From: Opitutia bacterium UBA7374
GTDB lineage: Bacteria > Verrucomicrobiota > Verrucomicrobiia > Opitutales > Coraliomargaritaceae
NCBI GenBank assembly: GCA_002469895.1
Contig: DKOA01000043.1
Location: 53,619 to 117,618, forward strand
Direction: 5' to 3'
DNA length: 64,000 bases
The notes beneath the pieces were generated by a model that did not search any database, was not told the DNA's origin, and saw only the letters and a program-made list of their open reading frames with translations. Position numbers and translations under genes: made by a program. Shown here piece by piece: positions 45,760 to 54,204 of this stretch; positions within the stretch are counted from its first letter, which is position 1, and every line of letters begins with the position of its first letter.

Positions 45760-47157
45760 TTACTTGGCCACTTGGGGCCGGTTGGTTTTTGGCAAAAGTG
45801 CTGATAATGACTCAAGTTGTCCCTCATAGTCAGGATGAGAAGCCAGATTTGTCCATTCATGCGGGTCTACCCAGTGATCATAGAGTTCCTCATCCCCGTT
45901 TGCGTAATGAATGTAGCGCCAGCGCGCTGTGCGAACCGAATGATTGCCCTCATAGAGTGTGGTGATTGCCGGATGCGGCCAGTCGGCCTCCGGATCCTCC
46001 AGTAAGGGCACTAGACTCTGGCCCTCCAGCTTCGGATTCTCCTCTAATCCGCACATTTCTACCAGCGTAGGATAGATCCCAAGTAACTCGACCGGCCGAT
46101 CACTGACCACGCCACAGAGTCCCTTTGGGTCGCGTATGATCAGGGGTACCCGTGTCGAACGCTCCCAAAGTGTCCACTTCGCCCAGTGACGCTTTTCCCC
46201 GAGGTGAAAGCCATGATCGGCGAAAAATACAATGAGGGTATTGTCGGCGTGGGCACTGTTCTGCAAAGCGTTAAGCACGCGCCCCAGTTGTTCATCCGTC
46301 CAGTGAACACAAGCGAGGTAAGCGCGCAAAGCTTCCTGCCATTTCAAGTTGTTTTTCGCTTCCATCCACCCGTGAGAAGCGGGATGCGGGCTATAGATTA
46401 ATTTCTGCGCATAGGCGGAAATATCATCACGGTCATCGGCCTTGACCGGAGGGAGCTGCAGTTCCCCACTAAACTCCGGCTGGTTATAAATGCGTTCCGG
46501 AGAAAAAAACGGAACGTGGGGCCGGTAGAAGCCGATCGACATAAAAAAGGGTCGATCGTGATCTTCCTCCAATTGCTCAATGATCCAACTGGCGTCTACA
46601 TAATCAGAAAACTTTGTTTCGTCGTAGCTTTGAGGACCAAAGTCCCAGAGCCAATGCATGTGATCCGGCCGATCGACCTGAACCTCTTTGTCCAGTTCGA
46701 TCCATTGACCGGGACGCGGACCCACAACCTCAAAGTCATCCTCCGGCAACTGGGAGGCATGGTATAACTTACCCGTTGTAAATGTCTTGTAGCCATTCCT
46801 TCTGAAATGACGTGGTAGGCTGACAAATTCTTCTCTAAAAGAAGGGCTTTCTGCAGGAGTTGGACTATTTCCGTAGAAACCGTTGCTCGATGGCCGCGTA
46901 CCAAAAAGAAAACTCGTCCGGGAAGGATTACAAATCGGAGACTGACAATGCGCGTTTGAGAATAATACTCCCTCGCTTGCGAGACGATCAATATGGGGAG
47001 TCTTCGCATTGGGGTGCCCATCGAGGCAACCCACCCAGTCATTGAGGTCATCCACTACAATGAAGAGTACATTGGGACGATTTTGCTCTGTTAGATCGCC
47101 TTTGAGCGAACTGCAGAGCGCTCCTAAGAAAAATAAAACAATGCCAACGCGTGTCAT
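45760..47157 (-). CDS. Exported iduronate-2-sulfatase-like sulfatase (CNPSR)
   Basis: From the ATG at 47157 this is 465 aa with a signal peptide (MTRVGIVLFFLGALCSSLKG). Motifs are NVLFIVVDDLNDWVG, the formylglycine site C76-N-P-S-R, FTTGKLYHASQLP, SIGFYRPHVPFFSPERIY, FADHGFHLGEKRHW and WERSTRVPLIIRDP. It is a Cys-type S1 enzyme dependent on maturation and probably periplasmic. It heads a minus-strand group with the agarase-like gene and the sulfatase at 42175, divergent from another sulfatase at 47440 across a 282-bp gap. Confidence 0.9.
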   Translation of the reverse strand: MTRVGIVLFFLGALCSSLKGDLTEQNRPNVLFIVVDDLNDWVGCLDGHPNAKTPHIDRLASEGVLFSNAHCQSPICNPSRTSFLFGTRPSSNGFYGNSPTPAESPSFREEFVSLPRHFRRNGYKTFTTGKLYHASQLPEDDFEVVGPRPGQWIELDKEVQVDRPDHMHWLWDFGPQSYDETKFSDYVDASWIIEQLEEDHDRPFFMSIGFYRPHVPFFSPERIYNQPEFSGELQLPPVKADDRDDISAYAQKLIYSPHPASHGWMEAKNNLKWQEALRAYLACVHWTDEQLGRVLNALQNSAHADNTLIVFFADHGFHLGEKRHWAKWTLWERSTRVPLIIRDPKGLCGVVSDRPVELLGIYPTLVEMCGLEENPKLEGQSLVPLLEDPEADWPHPAITTLYEGNHSVRTARWRYIHYANGDEELYDHWVDPHEWTNLASHPDYEGQLESLSALLPKTNRPQVAK

Positions 47158-47439
47158 ACCGGGGTACCTAATCGCAAACAAACAGAATAGTGGAATCCTA
47201 CAGGCATGAAATCAAAATCGACTATCAAAGAAAATCCGCCTGCGTAATATATGTTCGCAGAATCGTATTCAATTGAGGAACCCGCTAACACCGTGTTTGT
47301 TCCTATATGGATACGATAGCCCAAAATCACTCCAACCAAGCTAAAAACCTTTTTGGCTTGCCCGTGAAGGATTCCCCCAAACAAAAAAACAAAAAGATCC
47401 GCAACCCGAACCCGAACCCAATAACATTTTTCAGCTATA
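47158..47439. promoter_or_regulatory. Divergent promoter region between two sulfatases
   Basis: The 282-bp space between oppositely oriented sulfatase genes must hold promoters for both. A short hexamer repeat (AACCCG three times, about 47403-47420) lies just before the plus-strand start. No clear -35/-10 pair was found. Confidence 0.35.
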
Positions 47440-49167
47440 ATGACTCTCAAACAGCGCTTCATTCTATTTTGTTTCCCTTGGTTATTGTCCGGCATAATGC
47501 TGAACAGCCTGCAGGCCGGATACCCTGAGAAACCCAATGTGCTCTTTATTATCTGTGATGACCTGAACGATTGGGTCACGGGAATTGGCGGAACGACGGG
47601 CCATCCGCAGTCAGCGACTCCACATATTGCCCGCTTCTCCGAAACGGCAACGGCGTTCCCCATGGCCTACACCAACAACCCGGTCTGTGCCCCCTCTCGG
47701 TCGAGCCTCTTTTATGGCCTCTATCACCAGACCAGCGGAAACTATTTTTGGGAGGAGTGGTATCGCCGAGGCCCGGTAGCCCGAAACAATTATACGCTGA
47801 ATCGATTTTTTAAAGAAAATGGATACCGCACAATTGGTACCGGCAAGGTGAATCACCACATGTGGGATGGCTACCGCAAAAAAAATAGCCCTGCTTACTC
47901 GGCCAATTGTTCAAAAGAATGGACGCATTATCAACATATGACGGATTATGGGCCTTTTTGGGGCACCTCCGGCAGCGATTTTAAGGCCATGCCGGATGTA
48001 CCAGCCCCCTTTTCAGAGCTGGCCACCAGTATCGGAAGCACCGGAGGCATAGATGACTCCTTTGGCTCTCTGGAAGCAGCCTGGCAGTCGCCTGCTCGGG
48101 AGGAAGGAGAAAAGTTTTTCTACGGCGGAGCCCCCTGGTGGGGAGCCCCTTTTCGCTATCAGAGCGAAGACGATCGCGATCCCACTCCGGATGAGCGCAA
48201 TGCGACATGGGCAGCTGCCCAAATAAAGGAATTAGAAGGCTCCGAAGAACCCTTCTTTCTGGCTGTCGGCTTTGTTCGCCCACACACGCCCTTGCATGCC
48301 CCGCAAAAATACTTTGATCGTTTCCCCCTCGAGCCGGGCGGCGTTGTTGATCAGGTAATCGCCACTGAGCTATTGGAAAATGACCTGCAGGACACTCACA
48401 TGCCGAAACTTGTACCGATGGAGGACAACAGCAGGAATAAGGGGCCACGTTATTACAAAGCTCTTATCGACTCCTACGATGCAGATACCATACAGGCTCT
48501 GCGCATTTACACCCAAGCTTACCTCGCCTGTGTCGCCGCCGTAGATGATTGTATTGGTGAAGTTCTTGAGGCGCTCGAGGAGAGTCCATTGGCGGAGAAT
48601 ACGATTGTTGTTTTAACCAGCGATCACGGTTATAACATGGGTGAAAAAGAGTGGCTTTTTAAAGGCTCACCTTGGGAGGAATCCTGCCGGGTACCGCTGC
48701 TCATACGCGCCCCCGGCGAGACCAAAGCAGGCTCTAGAGTAAACCATATTCCGGTCTCACTGGTCGACCTCTACCCTACCCTTGTTGACCTCTGTGGACT
48801 GCCTACAGATAACCGGATGAATCCGAACGGTGCCTACCTCGATGGCACAAGCCTGCGCCCGCTGATCAAAAACCCGGACACTGAAAACTGGAACGGCCCG
48901 AAAATTGCTCTCACATTAATTCATAATGCAGGAGCCACAGACAACACACCAGAAGCACACCACTATTCTGTGCGCAGTAAAGACTATCGCTATATTCGCT
49001 ACAATAATGGACTGGAAGAACTCTACGATCACCGGAACGACCCAAATGAATGGCACAACATAGCCGACAAGCAGGCGGCAGTCGCCGCATCACACAGCAA
49101 TGCTCTGGATAAAATGATCCTGGATATTGCTAACAATCGTAACCGATTCCCCTCGGCCAATCAGTAA
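47440..49167 (+). CDS. Exported iduronate-2-sulfatase-like sulfatase (CAPSR)
   Basis: This 575-aa enzyme has a signal peptide (about 1-26, ending SLQAG). Motifs are NVLFIICDDLNDWVTG, the formylglycine site C83-A-P-S-R, IGTGKVNHHMWDG, AVGFVRPHTPLHAPQKYFD, LTSDHGYNMGEKEW and WEESCRVPLLIRAP. An insertion around 120-240 (YFWEEWYRRGP... through GAPWWGAPF) makes it longer than its two neighbours of the same subfamily. The C-terminus has ELYDHRNDPNEWHNIA. It is probably periplasmic. The three iduronate-type paralogues here may remove sulfates at different positions of one polymer. Confidence 0.9.
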   Translation: MTLKQRFILFCFPWLLSGIMLNSLQAGYPEKPNVLFIICDDLNDWVTGIGGTTGHPQSATPHIARFSETATAFPMAYTNNPVCAPSRSSLFYGLYHQTSGNYFWEEWYRRGPVARNNYTLNRFFKENGYRTIGTGKVNHHMWDGYRKKNSPAYSANCSKEWTHYQHMTDYGPFWGTSGSDFKAMPDVPAPFSELATSIGSTGGIDDSFGSLEAAWQSPAREEGEKFFYGGAPWWGAPFRYQSEDDRDPTPDERNATWAAAQIKELEGSEEPFFLAVGFVRPHTPLHAPQKYFDRFPLEPGGVVDQVIATELLENDLQDTHMPKLVPMEDNSRNKGPRYYKALIDSYDADTIQALRIYTQAYLACVAAVDDCIGEVLEALEESPLAENTIVVLTSDHGYNMGEKEWLFKGSPWEESCRVPLLIRAPGETKAGSRVNHIPVSLVDLYPTLVDLCGLPTDNRMNPNGAYLDGTSLRPLIKNPDTENWNGPKIALTLIHNAGATDNTPEAHHYSVRSKDYRYIRYNNGLEELYDHRNDPNEWHNIADKQAAVAASHSNALDKMILDIANNRNRFPSANQ

Positions 49168-49247
49168 GCACGATTTAAAGTAAATTAACGTAAAGAAAAA
49201 GCTTTCCAGCCATGGGCTAGGGACGGCATCATACAACACAGCACAGC

Positions 49248-49451
49248 ATGAAAACAACACTACTCAAAATCGCCTTTTTCTTAACTCTTTGTTCCACGGT
49301 TACGGCCCACCCGTCGGGGCATAGTGGCCATGCTGGGGAGGTTATCGGGCATCTCTTGTCGGACCCCTATCACCTGCTCGCCGTATTCGGAGCGGTGGGT
49401 GCACTCTTTGCCTGTCTTTCCATTAAGCGCCTGCTTTCAAGGAAGCATTAG
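49248..49451 (+). CDS. Small His-rich membrane protein, HupE/UreJ N-terminus-like
   Basis: This 67-aa protein has an N-terminal signal or helix (LLKIAFFLTLCSTVTA), a His-rich segment (HPSGHSGHAGEVIGH) and one transmembrane helix (HLLAVFGAVGALFACLSI) followed by a basic tail. The order, a histidine cluster then HLLA..GAVGALFA, resembles the first helix of HupE/UreJ nickel permeases (HPxxGxDHLLAM), but only one helix is present. It lies 43 bp before the EamA-type transporter and near the lar nickel-cofactor genes, so a metal-binding or nickel-uptake helper role is attractive but unproven. Confidence 0.6.
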   Translation: MKTTLLKIAFFLTLCSTVTAHPSGHSGHAGEVIGHLLSDPYHLLAVFGAVGALFACLSIKRLLSRKH

Positions 49452-49494
49452 AGGCGTATTTTTTGAACGCCTTGACGGTTCGCGTCCTCTATAA

Positions 49495-50346
49495 ATGAAC
49501 CCCCTTGTGTTTTTCTGCGCAGCGGGTGCTGCTTCGCTCTATGCAGCCGGATCACTACAGATAAAACGGGCGCTCGATAATGGTGCTGCCAGGCGCAGAG
49601 CTATCACAGTAACCAATATTGCGATGGCGCTCTGGGCGCTGCCGCTCTTCTTTATCTCGCGCGGAGAATTTGAACTGACCGCATGGCTCACTGCCATTGG
49701 TGCCGGAATCGCTCTTTTTCTCGGTAGAATTCTATCGGTCAAGTCACTGGACATCGGCGATCTCTCCATCGTCGGCCCTTTACTCGGCATGAAAACTTTG
49801 CTTGTCGCCGTCTTTTCTTTTGCCACTGGCCAAAAAGAATTAACGACCTGGCTTTGGATTGCCGCTGTACTAGCGACTTTGGGCGTCATCCTGATCCAGC
49901 GGGGCCCGCAAAAATTCTCCAAAAACCGCTGGCGAGCAGCCCGTTATGCAGCGGGTGCCAGTATTCTTTTCGCCGCCTGTGATATTATGGTGGTGGAAGC
50001 GCGCGGTCAGCTCGGCATCGGTTGGCTCTCCCCGACTCTCTTTATCACGGTCGCACTTCTCGTACCCTTCCTGGGGAAACATCCGGCACCCCCACCTCAG
50101 GCAGTCAAACCGATCTACCTCGGCTCCCTCATCATGGGCTTTCAAACCTCGCTGGTCATCTTCCTTATCGGCATAACCGGAGAGGCCGTCTTAATCAACA
50201 TCCTCTATGCATCTCGCGCGCTATGGACTGTCGTCGTCGACCGTTTGTATGGCCGGGGAGAAGCCGTCGCGGCTTTCTTTATCGGGCGCATGGCTGGGGC
50301 GGCACTCCTTGTCAGTGCAATCGCTATCGTCATTTTCCAGCGATAA
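49495..50346 (+). CDS. EamA/DMT-type membrane transporter
   Basis: This 283-aa protein consists of about ten hydrophobic helices in two halves (about 1-135 and 145-283), the usual layout of EamA/DMT transporters. A conserved-looking segment SVKSLDIGDLSIVGPLLG in the first half matches the family's end-of-helix motif. The substrate is unknown. Its 3' end overlaps that of the convergent larE by 17 bp, and a His-rich mini-protein gene lies 43 bp upstream. A link to nickel or to the lar pathway is inferred from position only. Confidence 0.75.
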   Translation: MNPLVFFCAAGAASLYAAGSLQIKRALDNGAARRRAITVTNIAMALWALPLFFISRGEFELTAWLTAIGAGIALFLGRILSVKSLDIGDLSIVGPLLGMKTLLVAVFSFATGQKELTTWLWIAAVLATLGVILIQRGPQKFSKNRWRAARYAAGASILFAACDIMVVEARGQLGIGWLSPTLFITVALLVPFLGKHPAPPPQAVKPIYLGSLIMGFQTSLVIFLIGITGEAVLINILYASRALWTVVVDRLYGRGEAVAAFFIGRMAGAALLVSAIAIVIFQR

Positions 50347-51145
50347 ATGAAGTCCCCAAAATAACGCGGTTTAATTTACCGGAAACGAATCCCTCATCGT
50401 CGAACTCAACTTCGGTAAATCCAAGGGCTAATATCCCCGACCGGATAGCCTCTTTTGACAGATGCAGGTCTTTAGTTTGATCAGCAGGAACTTCCACGCG
50501 CGCCTTATCGCCAAAGTGCCGAACCCGATTGATATGGAAACCAGCTTTTTTCACCACGGCTTCTGCCGCCTCGACCTGCCGCAACTTCTCTACCGTAATT
50601 TGTTCACCATATGGGATCCGAGAAGACAAGCAGGGGCTGGCTGGCTTATCCCAGCACTTCAAGTTGAAATGCTCAGCCAACTGACGCACTCCCGACTTAT
50701 CCATATCGACATCTGCCAGCGGAGACCGAACTGCAAACTCCTCAGCCGCTCGTAGACCGGGACGATAATCCCCGAGATCTTCAGTATTTGTACCATTCAA
50801 TACCCACCAACCGGAAAACTCTTCCCCCAAAGCAACCAACTCATCATAGAGCGTATGCTTACAATAGTAGCAGCGGTTCGTCGGATTCTGGAAATAGTTC
50901 GGGTTCTCCATCTCTTTCGTGGCAATCACCCGAACGGGGATACCGTGCCGGTGGGCAAACGCTTTTGCTTCGTCTAGATCAGACAGCTTGAGACTGGGAG
51001 AGGCGGAAATCACCGCGAGCATACGCTCCTCGCCGAGGAAATATTTGGCAAGGTAGGCAACTAAAGAACTATCCACCCCTCCGGAAAAAGCAATCAGCGC
51101 ACCCGGGCACTCTGCAAACCAATCGCGTATGGGGTTCAAATTCAT
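50330..51145 (-). CDS. larE: LarE, sulfur-insertion enzyme for nickel-pincer cofactor
   Basis: The ATG at 51145 gives 271 aa. The PP-loop ATP pyrophosphatase motif SGGVDSS is at residues 21-27. Sulfur-transfer cysteines are C172 in SPCLSSRIPYG (equivalent to Cys176 of the Lactobacillus plantarum enzyme) and a CYYC pair at C92/C95. LarE adenylates and thiolates the pyridinium dicarboxylate precursor made by LarB. Homologues with three such cysteines are reported to carry a [4Fe-4S] cluster and to act catalytically instead of sacrificing their own sulfur; the CxxC plus C172 here would fit that type. The gene is divergent from larC, with 100 bp between starts. Confidence 0.9.
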   Translation of the reverse strand: MNLNPIRDWFAECPGALIAFSGGVDSSLVAYLAKYFLGEERMLAVISASPSLKLSDLDEAKAFAHRHGIPVRVIATKEMENPNYFQNPTNRCYYCKHTLYDELVALGEEFSGWWVLNGTNTEDLGDYRPGLRAAEEFAVRSPLADVDMDKSGVRQLAEHFNLKCWDKPASPCLSSRIPYGEQITVEKLRQVEAAEAVVKKAGFHINRVRHFGDKARVEVPADQTKDLHLSKEAIRSGILALGFTEVEFDDEGFVSGKLNRVILGTSFIAGK

Positions 51146-51245
51146 GATGAAAGGGATGATTGTGGGACTTTTACAACCTGTCAACTTGCACTCCTTTGAT
51201 TTAAGTTTACAACAGCATTCAACCTCAAAAATACCGACTCTTCCC
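51146..51245. promoter_or_regulatory. Divergent larE/larC promoter region with direct repeat
   Basis: The 100-bp region between the larE start (minus) and larC start (plus) must drive both. TTTACAAC occurs at 51170-51177 and 51206-51213, a 36-bp repeat that could be a regulator site. No strong sigma-70 pair is evident. Confidence 0.35.
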
Positions 51246-52448
51246 ATGCCCACCCTAGTCTATAACTGCCCGTCCGGAATTAGCGGAGATATGAACCTCG
51301 GGGCAATGATTGGCCTCGGAGTCGACCCTTCGATCGTGGAAAAAGAGTTGAAGAAGCTCCCTTACCACGGCTGGCAACTGCATTTTCAACAGGATCAACG
51401 CGGCGGCATCAGTGGCACCCGCTGTAACGTCCATCTGGAGCACGAACACTCTGAGCAGCACACGCATGCCGATACCACAGAGCATGTACACCGCAGCTAT
51501 ACTGAAATCCGCCAAGCGATTGAAGGGAGCACATTATCCGAACGGGTAAAAACGGATGCCATTGCCTGCTTCCGTGTACTGGCCGAGGCGGAAGGTACAG
51601 TGCACGGTGTCCCACCAGAGAAAGTGCACTTTCATGAAGTCGGTGCGATCGATTCCATCGTCGATATCGTCGGTGCAGCCATCTGCTGGGAGCAACTGGG
51701 CGTTGACAGGATTCTCTGTCAGAGCCTTGAAGTTGGTGGAGGCACCGTCCAGTGCGCTCACGGCATTATGCCTGTACCGGCCCCGGCCACCGCTCGACTC
51801 CTCACCGGCAAACCCTACACTGCAGGCGCAACCGACAAAGAAACAACCACTCCCACCGGCGCTGCTCTGCTACTCGGTAAACACTGCGAATTCGGGGCTA
51901 CCACCTCGGGCAGACAAACCGCCACTTCAATTGGCGTTGGGCAACGCGACGACCCCAAGTTACCCAACGTCCTCTACGTCTCCTTGATTGATGAATCTAC
52001 CGGCGCCGACCCAACCAGTGACCAGGTTTGGGAATTGGCGGTTAATCTCGATGATATGTCAGGAGAGGAAATCGGCTTTCTCTGTCAGCGCATTCGTGAG
52101 CATGGCGTACTCGACTGTTGGCAAGTTCCCGCTTACTTCAAGAAGGGACGTCCGGGTATTATTCTGCATTGCCTCGTCAACCAGAGCGAACGTGAGCAGG
52201 TTGAAGAGACTTTATTCCAACACAGTCACAGTCTAGGCATCCGTCGACAACGCTGGGAACGCTCGAAACGGATACGAAAGGAGACGGTTATGGAAACTGA
52301 ATTCGGGCCCGTACGGGCAAAGACATCCCAAAAGCCGGACGGTACCGGCTACAGGAAATTTGAATACGAAGATTGTGCGCGGATTGCCCGCGAAACGGGC
52401 AAAACCATACGTGAAGTCAGGTCGATTCTAGATCAATTATTGAAATAA
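51246..52448 (+). CDS. larC: LarC, nickel insertion protein for the NPN cofactor
   Basis: The ATG at 51246 gives 400 aa starting MPTLVYNCPSGISGDM, the family N-terminus; a longer frame from 51129 would overlap larE. LarC is the CTP-dependent cyclometallase that inserts nickel into the pincer cofactor. A His-rich stretch (EHEHSEQHTHADTTEHVH) at about 65-85 fits nickel binding. Other motifs are KVHFHEVGAIDSIVDIVG and 'GIMPVPAPATARLL'. In L. plantarum larC is split and joined by programmed frameshift, whereas here it is one uninterrupted frame. larB begins one base after its stop. Confidence 0.92.
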   Translation: MPTLVYNCPSGISGDMNLGAMIGLGVDPSIVEKELKKLPYHGWQLHFQQDQRGGISGTRCNVHLEHEHSEQHTHADTTEHVHRSYTEIRQAIEGSTLSERVKTDAIACFRVLAEAEGTVHGVPPEKVHFHEVGAIDSIVDIVGAAICWEQLGVDRILCQSLEVGGGTVQCAHGIMPVPAPATARLLTGKPYTAGATDKETTTPTGAALLLGKHCEFGATTSGRQTATSIGVGQRDDPKLPNVLYVSLIDESTGADPTSDQVWELAVNLDDMSGEEIGFLCQRIREHGVLDCWQVPAYFKKGRPGIILHCLVNQSEREQVEETLFQHSHSLGIRRQRWERSKRIRKETVMETEFGPVRAKTSQKPDGTGYRKFEYEDCARIARETGKTIREVRSILDQLLK

Positions 52449-52449
52449 A

Positions 52450-53181
52450 ATGGATGTCCGGGAAATACTGGAAGCCCTCCGGAAAGGAGAACTCGACTTG
52501 GAATCAGCGGAGACGCAACTAAAAGGATTTCAAGACTTGGGGCATAGCTTGGTGGATCTTCAGCGGGAAGATCGCAACGGCTCGCCAGAGGTCATCTATG
52601 GTCAGAGCAAAACTCCTGAACAGATCATCGAGATCATGACCGTGATGCGAGAACGTGGGCAAAACATCTTAGCGACACGCATCTCTAGCGAAGTTGCGGC
52701 AGAGCTACAGAAGGCATTCCCAGAGACAACCTACCATGCGCTTAGTCGACTAATCGAACTTAGGAGCCATGATTCTAAGTTAACGGATACCAGTATTGCG
52801 ATCGTCTGTGCAGGCACCTCCGATATGCCAGTAGCTGAAGAAGCCCGCATCACTGCTGCGTTTTATGGAAATCGAGTAGAAACGGTTTACGACTGTGGTG
52901 TCGCTGGCCTGCATCGCCTATTAGCCAATCTGGATACCATTCGCAGTTGTCGGGTAGTCATCGTAGTTGCGGGCATGGAGGGCGCCCTGCCAAGCGTGGT
53001 AGGCGGCCTGGTTAAGGCTCCGGTCATCGCGGTGCCGACCAGTGTGGGATACGGTGCCAGTATGGAGGGCGTATCTGCCCTTTTAACTATGCTAAACAGC
53101 TGCGCAAGCGGCGTCAGTGTGGTCAATATAGACAATGGATTCGGGGCTGGCTTTTTGGCCAGCCAGATCAACCAGATCTAG
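52450..53181 (+). CDS. larB: LarB, pyridinium-3,5-biscarboxylic acid mononucleotide synthase
   Basis: This 243-aa protein carboxylates and hydrolyses nicotinic acid adenine dinucleotide, the first step of nickel-pincer cofactor synthesis. The C-terminal ~150 residues resemble AIR carboxylase (PurE): CAGTSDMPVAEEA, VETVYDCGVAGLHR, VAGMEGALPSVVGGL, APVIAVPTSVGYGAS. The N-terminal helical region has 'EILEALRKGELDLESAE'. The length matches the family. It is translationally coupled to larC (1-bp gap). The pathway's known client, lactate racemase LarA or a homologue, is not seen in the window. Confidence 0.93.
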   Translation: MDVREILEALRKGELDLESAETQLKGFQDLGHSLVDLQREDRNGSPEVIYGQSKTPEQIIEIMTVMRERGQNILATRISSEVAAELQKAFPETTYHALSRLIELRSHDSKLTDTSIAIVCAGTSDMPVAEEARITAAFYGNRVETVYDCGVAGLHRLLANLDTIRSCRVVIVVAGMEGALPSVVGGLVKAPVIAVPTSVGYGASMEGVSALLTMLNSCASGVSVVNIDNGFGAGFLASQINQI

Positions 53182-53202
53182 GCTTCCTTGTTGTAGCTTT
53201 TT

Positions 53203-54204
53203 TCACGCATGGCTGCGATCATCCCGACCGCAGCAGGCATCCCGCTCATAGAGCTTGCCGCCATGGGCCAATGCATCCGCATCTCCCACTTCGTCGACCA
53301 CATATTGTGCACGGTCCATAGCTTTCATCGGGATCACCGTAGAAGCGGCAACCGCCTGATCAACATATTCCACTTTGTCGACCCCGATCACATGACAACA
53401 GACTTGCGGATAGCTTAGCGCGTAACTCAGCACTTGCTCAGGATTGGTCTGGCTGTGCAAGTGAGTCCGTCGGCTTCCACCAAACCCTTTCATTCCGAGC
53501 ACCGCTATATTTTTCTCTTCGCAAAGTGGCATCGTGTCCGTTTCAAATTCGCGGGATCTTAGTGCCCCCAATATGGATACCGGCATGAGTGTAGCATCCC
53601 ACTCGTAACCACCTTCAATTAAGGCGCGGTGCACCTTGGCATCCGTATGACCGGTAAATCCAGTATAGCGGATCTTGCCCTGCTTGCGGGCCAGCTCCAT
53701 CGCTTCAATCGCGCCGTCGGTCTTGTATGCATCTTCAGCGTCATCTCCCGATACATTATGCATCATCCAAAGATCCAGATGATCCGTTTTCAGACGGCGC
53801 AAAGAGTCTTCCAGATTTTTCATCGCGAGGGCCACCGTCGCTTTTTCCTTCGACTGATGATAATTACAAAACTTTGTCATCAGGAATACCTTGTCGCGTT
53901 TTCCTTCCAAGGCATTGCCCATGTAAGTCTCTGCAGTTCCGCCGTGGTAATCCCATGCATTCTCAAAGAAATTAACTCCCAGATCAACTGCACGATCAAC
54001 GATTGCATTCGCTTCCTTCTGGGAACCGGCATAGTACAAGGTGTGACCACCGAACCCAACCACGGTCAACTCGTCATCATGCCGACCGAATTTACGCTTC
54101 GGTATTTTCGTCTCTTCTGCCGCTTTTGCCAGAGCGGAAGTCGAACCGGCTAAGGCACCCGTACCAATCGAGAACTTGAGGAAATTACGTCGAGATAGCT
54201 TCAT
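53203..54204 (-). CDS. Tat-signal aldo/keto reductase
   Basis: The ATG at 54204 gives 333 aa beginning MKLSRRNFLKFSIGTGALAG, a twin-arginine signal, so a folded enzyme is exported. The (beta/alpha)8 core has a recognisable tetrad region: FENAWDYHGG (the usual FD is FE), TKFCNYH and LWMMHNVSG. The Tyr, Lys and His are conserved, while the Asp is replaced by Glu or shifted. The C-terminus ends with a twin-cysteine segment (DACCGRDD). It lies convergent to larB with a 21-bp gap, so no operon link is implied. The substrate is unknown, possibly a periplasmic sugar. Confidence 0.82.
   Translation of the reverse strand: MKLSRRNFLKFSIGTGALAGSTSALAKAAEETKIPKRKFGRHDDELTVVGFGGHTLYYAGSQKEANAIVDRAVDLGVNFFENAWDYHGGTAETYMGNALEGKRDKVFLMTKFCNYHQSKEKATVALAMKNLEDSLRRLKTDHLDLWMMHNVSGDDAEDAYKTDGAIEAMELARKQGKIRYTGFTGHTDAKVHRALIEGGYEWDATLMPVSILGALRSREFETDTMPLCEEKNIAVLGMKGFGGSRRTHLHSQTNPEQVLSYALSYPQVCCHVIGVDKVEYVDQAVAASTVIPMKAMDRAQYVVDEVGDADALAHGGKLYERDACCGRDDRSHA

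Noticed and set aside
47154..47663. 169-codon minus-strand frame across the divergent region
   Set aside because: It runs antisense into the signal-peptide end of the sulfatase at 47440 and shows no domain or signal.
53629..54153. 174-codon plus-strand frame
   Set aside because: It lies wholly antisense to the Tat aldo/keto reductase, whose motifs are clear.
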